DNA of 64,000 nucleotides from Jannaschia maritima (GTDB taxonomy: Bacteria; Pseudomonadota; Alphaproteobacteria; Rhodobacterales; Rhodobacteraceae), in assembly GCF_030973515.1 (NCBI RefSeq), contig NZ_JARGZA010000003.1, forward strand, positions 1 through 64,000, written 5' to 3'. Made by a program: the position numbers and the translations under genes. Positions 56,221-64,000 of this stretch are shown here, piece after piece. The notes below the pieces were generated by a model, which worked only from the letters and a program-made list of their open reading frames with translations, did no database searches and was not told the DNA's origin. Numbering within the stretch: the first letter of the stretch is position 1; the number at the start of each line of letters is the position of its first letter.

Positions 56221-56804
56221 CGCCGCGTTTCACGCTGCGTCGCTTCCTTCGCTGCGAACGGGGGGCCCAGAACATCGAAGCGGTGGTGATGTTCCCCGCC
56301 CTGATCCTGTTCTTCCTGATCACCTTCACCTTCTACGACGCCTACCGCACGCAGACCGTCGTCACGAAGTCGGGCTATGTCATGGGGGACCTGCTGTCGC
56401 GCGAAACGGGCACGCTGGACACGACCGATCTGGACGGGATGCGGGACGTCTTCTCCTATCTGACGTTCACCCAAGGAGACGGGACGCAGATCCGCGTGTC
56501 GGAGGTGACGCGGCGCGTGGATGTCGTGAACGGAATAGACGAGTACATGATCTGCTGGAGCCATGGCACCGGCACGCTCGTCGATCTCCTGGACACGGAC
56601 CTGCCGCAGATCATCGGACGCATCCCGGTGCTGACGCCCAACGAGCGCATCACTGTGCTGGAAACGTTCACCCCCTACCGGCCGCCCTTCAAGGTCGGCA
56701 TCAGCCCCTTCGTGATGGAAAGCTTCGTGGTCACGCGGCAACGCTACGCCGGACAGCTTCGCTTCGGGGGCGGCGGAAGGACGGTGTCGCCCGGATGCAC
56801 CTGA
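56217..56804 (+). CDS. TadE/TadF-like pilus assembly protein
   Basis: A 195-residue protein with prepilin-like start FLRCERGAQNIEAVVMFPALILFFLITFTFYDAYR and a C-terminal domain ending in a Gly-rich, Cys-containing tail. Third gene of the overlapping TadG-TadE-TadE/F set. A major pilin gene, TadA ATPase and RcpA secretin are not in the window, so the core tad locus must be elsewhere. Confidence 0.8.
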   Translation: MTPRFTLRRFLRCERGAQNIEAVVMFPALILFFLITFTFYDAYRTQTVVTKSGYVMGDLLSRETGTLDTTDLDGMRDVFSYLTFTQGDGTQIRVSEVTRRVDVVNGIDEYMICWSHGTGTLVDLLDTDLPQIIGRIPVLTPNERITVLETFTPYRPPFKVGISPFVMESFVVTRQRYAGQLRFGGGGRTVSPGCT

Positions 56805-56853
56805 TCGCCGCGCGTCGCTGGACACCGCGGCGGCGGGGACCGATATTCGGTCG

Positions 56854-58803
56854 ATGCGCCTGCCGGATTCCTTTCTGGACGAATTGCGGAACCGCCTGCC
56901 CCTGAGCCAGGTGGTCGGCCGCAAGGTCATGTGGGACATGAAGAAGACCAACCAGGCCAAGGGAGACTGGTGGGCCCCCTGCCCCTTCCACCAGGAGAAG
57001 ACCGCATCGTTCCACGTCGACGACCGCAAGGGGTTCTTCTATTGCTTCGGCTGCCAGGCGAAGGGCAACCTGTTCCGCTTCGTCCAGGACACCGAGAACG
57101 TGGGCTTCATGGAGGCGGTGGAGATCCTGGCGGGCGAGGCCGGGATGACCATGCCCGCCCGCGATCTCCAGGCGGCGCAGCGGTCGGACCGCAGGAAGCA
57201 GTTGTCCGACTTGTGCGAGGATGCGGTCCGGTGGTTCCGCCTGCAGCTGTCGCGCAACGGGGGCGCGGGCGCGCGCGACTATCTGCGCGGGCGCGGCCTG
57301 ACCCCCGAGACGGCGAAGCGGTTCGAGATCGGGTTCGCGCCCACGGAACGCGATGGCCTGCGCCGGCATCTGATCGACAAAGGCGCGGCTCCCGACCTGA
57401 TAGAGGCCGCAGGCTTAGCGACCCCCGCCGCCGACGGCGACGTGCGGGATCGGTTCATCAATCGCCTGATCTTCCCCATCCGCGACGGACGGGGCCGCGC
57501 CATCGGCTTCGGCGGGCGGGCGATGAACCCGAATGCCAAGGCCAAGTACCTGAATTCGCCGGAAACGGAACTCTTCGACAAGGGCGCCAACCTCTACAAC
57601 CTGGGCCCCGCGCGGGAGGCCGCGGGCAAGGGTCGGCCCCTGCTGGTCGCCGAAGGCTACATGGACGTCATCGCGTTGGCGCAGGCGGGGTTCGAAGCCG
57701 CCGTCGCACCCTTGGGCACCGCGATCACCGAACGCCAGCTGCGTTTGCTATGGCAAGTGTCGCCCGAACCCCTGATCGCGCTCGATGGGGATGCCGCGGG
57801 CCGCCGTGCGGGCCTGCGCGTGGCCGACCTCGCCCTGCCGGCGATGGAAGCGGGGCAGGCGCTGCGCTTCGTGCTGCTGCCCGAAGGGCAGGACCCCGAC
57901 GACCTGATCCGCGACGCGGGCGCCGATGCGTTCACTGCCCTGATCGACCGCGCGGTGCCGATGGCCACCCTTCTGTGGGAACGGGTCACGGCGAACCGCG
58001 TCCTGGACGCGCCGGAGCGCCGCGCCGCCTTCGATCGGGACCTGCGGGCGCTGATCAAGCAGGTGGCCGACCCCGCCCTGCGGCGCGCCTATGCCGATGA
58101 CTTCGCCCGGCGGCGCCAGGAACTGCTCGGCCCACAGCCGCGGCGGGAGGTATCCGGATCCGATCGCCCCTGGCCCGGCAAGGGCCGCCCCTGGCAGCCC
58201 CGCGGTCCACTGCCCCCCAGCCCCACGGCGCGCGCGTCCGCGATGGCGACGGGCCAATCGCCTGACGCAATGATGGAGCAGGTTATCCTGGCGACCCTGG
58301 TCCTACGGCCCGCCCTGATCCCGTCCTTGCGCGACACGCTGGATGGGCATCCCTGGTCCCGCCCCGACCACGCCACTTTGGCCGCGGCCGTCCTGGCGGC
58401 GCCCGACACCGCTGACAGCGCGGCGTTAAGGAAGAATTTATCCGATCGGGGGGATACACCCTCCCTTGAACCGATGCTGTCGCTGCCTCATGTGCGCATC
58501 ACTCCCGCGGGACGGCCCGGAACGGACGACGCGGCGGCGGCCGAGTGCATCGAGGACATGCTGAACCGGTTGGACGCTCGGCGAGGCGCGGACCGGGAGC
58601 GTCGGGAGGCGCTGGAAGATTACGACCTGGGTGGCGACGAGACCCTGACCTGGCGTTTGGCCGAAGCGAATCGCCGCCGCGATGCCGTCGCTCGCGCCGC
58701 CCGCGACGAGGGCGGTGACGAGGATGCGGACGAGGCGGAGCGATCCGCGCACTTGCAGCGCCTCCTGGACACACGTGTCTGGGAGAAATCGAAGACGAGG
58801 TGA
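56854..58803 (+). CDS. dnaG: DNA primase
   Basis: Makes RNA primers for replication. The 649-residue product has the CHC2 zinc finger (from C43: CPFHQEKTASF and FYCFGCQAKG), the RNA polymerase core with RGLTPETAKRFEIGFAP, Toprim motifs LLVAEGYMDV and ALDGDAAGRRAG, and the helicase-interaction C-terminal domain. Its TGA lies within the first GATTC of the cluster before rpoD. dnaG-rpoD is the classical arrangement. Confidence 0.97.
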   Translation: MRLPDSFLDELRNRLPLSQVVGRKVMWDMKKTNQAKGDWWAPCPFHQEKTASFHVDDRKGFFYCFGCQAKGNLFRFVQDTENVGFMEAVEILAGEAGMTMPARDLQAAQRSDRRKQLSDLCEDAVRWFRLQLSRNGGAGARDYLRGRGLTPETAKRFEIGFAPTERDGLRRHLIDKGAAPDLIEAAGLATPAADGDVRDRFINRLIFPIRDGRGRAIGFGGRAMNPNAKAKYLNSPETELFDKGANLYNLGPAREAAGKGRPLLVAEGYMDVIALAQAGFEAAVAPLGTAITERQLRLLWQVSPEPLIALDGDAAGRRAGLRVADLALPAMEAGQALRFVLLPEGQDPDDLIRDAGADAFTALIDRAVPMATLLWERVTANRVLDAPERRAAFDRDLRALIKQVADPALRRAYADDFARRRQELLGPQPRREVSGSDRPWPGKGRPWQPRGPLPPSPTARASAMATGQSPDAMMEQVILATLVLRPALIPSLRDTLDGHPWSRPDHATLAAAVLAAPDTADSAALRKNLSDRGDTPSLEPMLSLPHVRITPAGRPGTDDAAAAECIEDMLNRLDARRGADRERREALEDYDLGGDETLTWRLAEANRRRDAVARAARDEGGDEDADEAERSAHLQRLLDTRVWEKSKTR

Positions 58804-58861
58804 TTCGGGGTGCGGCCCCAGGTGATTCGCGGTATTGATTCGCGCGGATGACCCAAGAATC
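58802..58861 (+). promoter_or_regulatory. cluster of four GANTC sites before rpoD
   Basis: GATTC at 58802, 58824 and 58837, and GAATC at 58857, all within 60 bp. GANTC is the CcrM methylation site of Alphaproteobacteria, and GcrA binds near such sites. In DNA of this composition I would expect about one per several hundred bases. The first three share a longer unit TGATTCGSGG. The cluster sits where the rpoD promoter should be. Confidence 0.45.
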
Positions 58862-58883
58862 ACTCCGAACCATGGAGCGGCCG

Positions 58884-60872
<1,989 letters not shown>

Positions 60873-60873
60873 G

Positions 60874-61149
60874 ATGGCGGGCTTCCTGTCCAAGCTGTTC
60901 GGCGGGGCCGGCGCGGCCAAGCCGAAGGCGCCCGCCTTCGACCCCGTCGAATACGAAGGCTTCACCATCACGCCGGCCCCCGAACCCCAGCCGGGCGGCC
61001 ACCGCATCGGTGCGGTGATCGAGAAGGACGGGAAGTCCCATCACCTGATCCGCGCCGATGTGATCTCCGGGCGGGACGCTTGCGTCGACGCATCGGTATC
61101 GAAGGCGAAGCAGATGATCGACGAACAGGGCGACGGGATCTTTCGCTGA
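60874..61149 (+). CDS. HlyU family protein
   Basis: A 91-residue protein matching the HlyU transcriptional activator family: FLSKLFGG at the start, [25 protein letters not shown] and the C-terminal [15 protein letters not shown]. The start lies one base after the rpoD stop, so it is in the rpoD unit. HlyU controls hemolysin genes in Vibrio, but in Alphaproteobacteria its role is not known; this short form has no clear DNA-binding region. Confidence 0.83.
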   Translation: MAGFLSKLFGGAGAAKPKAPAFDPVEYEGFTITPAPEPQPGGHRIGAVIEKDGKSHHLIRADVISGRDACVDASVSKAKQMIDEQGDGIFR

Positions 61150-61250
61150 GGCATGGCGCCATAAGGCGGGGTGCGGGGCATTCCAGGGCTTGACGACTCG
61201 GGTCGCCGTGCCGGAACGATAAGGGAACGTGCACGTCCGGAGCTTTCTCC

Positions 61251-62705
61251 ATGCCCGATCCCCTGATCCTCGCCATCGTCGGATGGGCCGCGGCCATCGT
61301 GTTGCTGGGGTTGTGGTTTTCCGCTCGCGCACACCTGCCCCGTGCGAATGCCGCCGAGGGGGCCTTGGCCGATGCGCGCCGCAAGGCGGACGCTGACGAC
61401 GCCGAGTTGCGGCGCCTGACCGGCGAGGCGGGCGGCCTGCGGGAAGGGACGAGCCGATTGGAGGCGCAGATCGAATCGCTGCGCCAGGAACGCTTGCAGG
61501 CGGACGACCGTGCGCGGGCCGAACGCGCGGACCTGTCCGCCAAGCTCGACGCCGCCCGCGCGCAGGTGGAGGATCTGAAGGTCCGCAACGAAGGCCTGGA
61601 CCAGGCCCTGATCGCGCGCGCCAAGCAGCACGACGACGAGGTGGCGCTGCTGACGCAGATCCGCGACGACATGACGGACCGCTTCAAGGCCCTGGCCGAC
61701 GACACGCTGAAGGTCCACGGCGAGCGGTTCGGTGCCCTCAACAGGGAACGCATGGACGCGCTGATCGGCCCCATGCGCCAGCAGGTCGATCAGTTCCAGA
61801 CCGAGCTTCGCGCCGCGCATACCGGGGCCAAGGCCGACCGCGCGGCGCTGAAGGCCGAGATCGACGGCCTGTCCCGACGATCCGAGCAGGTCTCGAAGGA
61901 AGCCGTCGCACTGACCAATGCGCTGAAGGGCGAGAAGCAGAAGCAGGGCGCATGGGGCGAGATGATCCTGGAACGCGTCCTGCAGGACAGCGGCCTGCGC
62001 GAAGGGTCCGAATACCGCACCCAGTTCTCCGTCACCGATGCCGACGGCCAGCGACGGCGCCCCGACGTCGTGGTGGACCTGCCCGGCGGCAAGGCGGTGG
62101 TGATCGACTCGAAGGTCTCGCTCAACGCCTACGAATCTGCCGTGAACGCGGAAACGGAAGACGACCGCACGCGGTACATGCGCGCCCACGTCCAAGCCAT
62201 CCACAGGCACATCGACGATCTGCAGGCCCGCGACTATTCGGGCATGGTGGACGGCGCGGTCGATTACACGGTGATGTTCCTGCCCGTCGAAGGTGCACTT
62301 GCGGCAGCACTCGAACACGACCCCCGCCTGTCTGGCAACGCCATGGCCAAGGGCGTCACCATCGCCACGCCCACCACGCTGATGATGGCGCTTAGGACGG
62401 TCCACCACGTCTGGACCATCGAGCGTCGCGAATCGAACGCCGCCGAGATCGCAAAGCGTGCGGGTCTTATGTTCGACAAGATGGCCGGGGTGGTCGAGGC
62501 GTTCGAGAAGGTCGGCGCGCATCTGTCGTCGGCACAGAAGAGCCACGGGGACGCCTTCGACCGTCTGAAATACGGCAACGGCAACCTGATCGGCCAGTTC
62601 GACGAGCTCCGCAAGTTGGGCGCGCGAACCAAGAAGGCCATGCCAGTGACATTCGACCCCACGGACGACACCCCCGACGCGCCCCGCATCGAGGCCGCGG
62701 AATAA
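61251..62705 (+). CDS. rmuC: DNA recombination protein RmuC
   Basis: A 484-residue protein: N-terminal membrane helix (residues 5-24), a coiled-coil region of about 130 residues, then a PD-(D/E)XK nuclease-like domain with GAWGEMILERVLQDSGL and VVIDSKVSLNAY (the catalytic DxK-type motif). RmuC limits recombination at inverted repeats, mechanism incompletely known. GAGCTTTCTCC before the ATG is a weak binding site. Confidence 0.94.
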   Translation: MPDPLILAIVGWAAAIVLLGLWFSARAHLPRANAAEGALADARRKADADDAELRRLTGEAGGLREGTSRLEAQIESLRQERLQADDRARAERADLSAKLDAARAQVEDLKVRNEGLDQALIARAKQHDDEVALLTQIRDDMTDRFKALADDTLKVHGERFGALNRERMDALIGPMRQQVDQFQTELRAAHTGAKADRAALKAEIDGLSRRSEQVSKEAVALTNALKGEKQKQGAWGEMILERVLQDSGLREGSEYRTQFSVTDADGQRRRPDVVVDLPGGKAVVIDSKVSLNAYESAVNAETEDDRTRYMRAHVQAIHRHIDDLQARDYSGMVDGAVDYTVMFLPVEGALAAALEHDPRLSGNAMAKGVTIATPTTLMMALRTVHHVWTIERRESNAAEIAKRAGLMFDKMAGVVEAFEKVGAHLSSAQKSHGDAFDRLKYGNGNLIGQFDELRKLGARTKKAMPVTFDPTDDTPDAPRIEAAE

Positions 62706-62707
62706 GC

Positions 62708-63121
62708 GTGCCCCGCCCCGCGATCCTGACCGTCCGCACGCATGGTCCGGGCCTTACCGACATCACCGACTGCGTCTCCGCCGCGCTTCCGCCGGGGGAC
62801 GGGGTGGCGACCGTGTTCCTGCGCCACACCTCCGCCAGCCTGCTGATCCAGGAGAACGCCGATCCGGAGGTTCAGACCGACCTGCTGGCCTGGCTGTCCC
62901 GCCTGGTGCCGCCCACGACCGACCCGTCGATGGCCTATCTGACGCACACCTACGAAGGGCCGGACGACATGCCGGGTCACATCAAGGCGGCGCTGCTACC
63001 GACCAGCTTGTCCATCCCCGTGATCGACGGGCGGATGGCCCTGGGCACCTGGCAGGGGCTCTATCTGTTCGAGCATCGCGACCGGCCCCACGACCGCCAG
63101 ATCGTCGTCGCCAAGACTTGA
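62708..63121 (+). CDS. YjbQ/UPF0047 family protein
   Basis: A 137-residue protein of the YjbQ family: [36 protein letters not shown] and [13 protein letters not shown], with conserved His and Glu residues. Some members show thiamine phosphate synthase activity in vitro; physiological function is uncertain. It starts with GTG two bases after rmuC and is probably co-transcribed. Confidence 0.92.
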   Translation: MPRPAILTVRTHGPGLTDITDCVSAALPPGDGVATVFLRHTSASLLIQENADPEVQTDLLAWLSRLVPPTTDPSMAYLTHTYEGPDDMPGHIKAALLPTSLSIPVIDGRMALGTWQGLYLFEHRDRPHDRQIVVAKT

Positions 63122-63299
63122 CGGCCGACGCCGCCCGGATTCGATCCGGACGCCGGACCCGGGGGGCCGGACTCCCCCGGCAGGGCAAGCCTTGGAAGGA
63201 CCTCGTTCCGTAGGCCCCTGTCCCATTCGACCGATCGGGTTGCATCCGCGTGGCCCCGCAACCCATAGAAGGCATCGACGGCCCAACCGGGGGATACGA

Positions 63300-63761
63300 A
63301 TGCGCTGCCCGTTCTGCGGAAATACCGACACCCAGGTGAAGGATTCCCGCCCCGCCGAGGATCACGCCGTCATCCGCCGCCGCCGCCACTGCCCCGCCTG
63401 CGAGGGTCGGTTCACCACCTACGAACGGGTGCAGCTGCGCGACCTCGTGGTCATCAAGACCTCCGGCAAGCGGGAGGATTTCGACCGCGGCAAGCTGGAA
63501 CGCTCGATCCGGATCTCGATGCAGAAGCGCCCGGTCGACCCGGACCGGATCGACCAGATGATCTCCGCCATCGTCCGGCGACTGGAAAGCATGGGCGACA
63601 CGGACATCCCGTCCAGCAGGATCGGCGAGATCGTCATGGAACGCTTGGCGGGGCTCGACACCGTCGCCTATGTCCGCTTCGCCAGCGTCTACAAGAACTT
63701 CCAGGCCGCCGACGACTTCGACCGCTTCGTCGCCGAACTACGCCCCCCGCCCCGGACATGA
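63300..63761 (+). CDS. nrdR: transcriptional repressor NrdR
   Basis: Represses ribonucleotide reductase genes in response to ATP/dATP. The 153-residue product begins [18 protein letters not shown] with the zinc ribbon (CPFC and CPAC pairs) and has an ATP-cone domain ([21 protein letters not shown]). Its stop overlaps the ribD start (ATGA). Confidence 0.96.
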   Translation: MRCPFCGNTDTQVKDSRPAEDHAVIRRRRHCPACEGRFTTYERVQLRDLVVIKTSGKREDFDRGKLERSIRISMQKRPVDPDRIDQMISAIVRRLESMGDTDIPSSRIGEIVMERLAGLDTVAYVRFASVYKNFQAADDFDRFVAELRPPPRT

Positions 63762-64000
63762 CCGATGACGGGCGCTGGATGGACGCCGCCCTGGCGCTCG
63801 GCGCGCGGGGGCTGGGTCGCGTCTGGCCCAATCCGGCGGTCGGTTGCATCCTGGTCCGGGACGGGCGCGTCGTGGGGCGGGGCCGCACGGCCGATGGCGG
63901 ACGCCCCCACGCCGAAGCCGCGGCTCTTTCCCAGGCGGGGGACGCGGCGCGGGGGGCCACGGCCTACGTCACGCTGGAGCCTTGCGCCCATCACGGCAGG
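63758..64000 (+). CDS. ribD: riboflavin biosynthesis protein RibD, 5' part (partial)
   Basis: The first 81 residues of the deaminase domain: [27 protein letters not shown], the zinc-binding HAEAAAL (HAE motif) and TLEPCAHHG, where the gene runs off the window. RibD deaminates and reduces the pyrimidine intermediate of riboflavin synthesis. The ATG overlaps the nrdR stop. ribE, ribB and ribH are about 45 kb away in the window, on the other strand. Confidence 0.95.
   Translation, partial: MTDDGRWMDAALALGARGLGRVWPNPAVGCILVRDGRVVGRGRTADGGRPHAEAAALSQAGDAARGATAYVTLEPCAHHGR

Overview
The window is a gene-dense, roughly 70% G+C stretch of an alphaproteobacterial chromosome. The gene set fits Rhodobacterales (Roseobacter/Paracoccaceae type): DUF4167 next to prmC-prfA, glnB-glnA, an argS-SPOR-scpAB run, the yidC-MOSC-engB-argB run, one-piece pntA with pntB, EcfG-type promoter motifs, and many GTGA/TTGA/ATGA start-stop overlaps. 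I cannot name the genus. The genes are mostly core housekeeping; no phage, IS element, plasmid backbone or CRISPR array is visible.

Layout. 0-7 kb: the 3' part of an RND efflux pump, a 570-bp non-coding stretch with an 11-bp tandem repeat, then a leftward group (DUF4167, prmC, prfA, DUF1499, glycerate 2-kinase) next to tRNA-Leu(UAG). 7-14 kb: glnB-glnA with a clear terminator, argS, a SPOR protein, scpA-scpB. 13.4-20 kb: a mainly leftward riboflavin and RNA-processing block (ParA-like ATPase, ribE, two unknown small genes, SDR, ribB fused to a degenerate RibA-like domain, ribH, nusB, trmB), interrupted by a rightward PRC-barrel gene, with tRNA-Ala(CGC) just upstream. 20-24.5 kb: an unknown protein coupled to an MscS channel, then an envelope/general-stress island with two YsnF/DUF2382 proteins, a small membrane protein, a tiny lipoprotein and divergent EcfG-like promoters. 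24.6-29.3 kb: glycine cleavage operon gcvT-gcvH-gcvP behind a tandem glycine riboswitch, with a 28-bp perfect inverted repeat between gcvH and gcvP. 29.3-36.5 kb: divergent ScsB/ScsC thiol-redox pair, metF/metR pair, TetR/GST pair, an inositol-phosphatase-family gene.

36.5-49.5 kb: small unknown genes, a degenerate GGDEF-EAL protein, yidC-MOSC-engB-GNAT-argB, a palindromic repeat, DUF3422, kynureninase, pntAB. 49.5-50.3 kb: a spacer holding a frameshifted HigA-type antitoxin remnant. 50.3-56.8 kb: a Kef-type cation/proton antiporter, an 11-bp tandem repeat, glutamate dehydrogenase, and three overlapping TadG/TadE-like pilus-assembly genes. 56.8-64 kb: dnaG-rpoD (with four GANTC sites in 60 bp between them), HlyU, rmuC, YjbQ, nrdR and the start of ribD.

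The points I find most worth a second look are the two distant intergenic copies of a three-unit 11-bp repeat (consensus GTCTGCNCSGC), the ParA/unknown genes embedded in the riboflavin operon, the unknown-protein/MscS pair, the stress island, the GANTC cluster before rpoD, and the decayed antitoxin gene. I see no complete, clearly novel defence or biosynthetic system. All family calls come from reading motifs, not from database searches.
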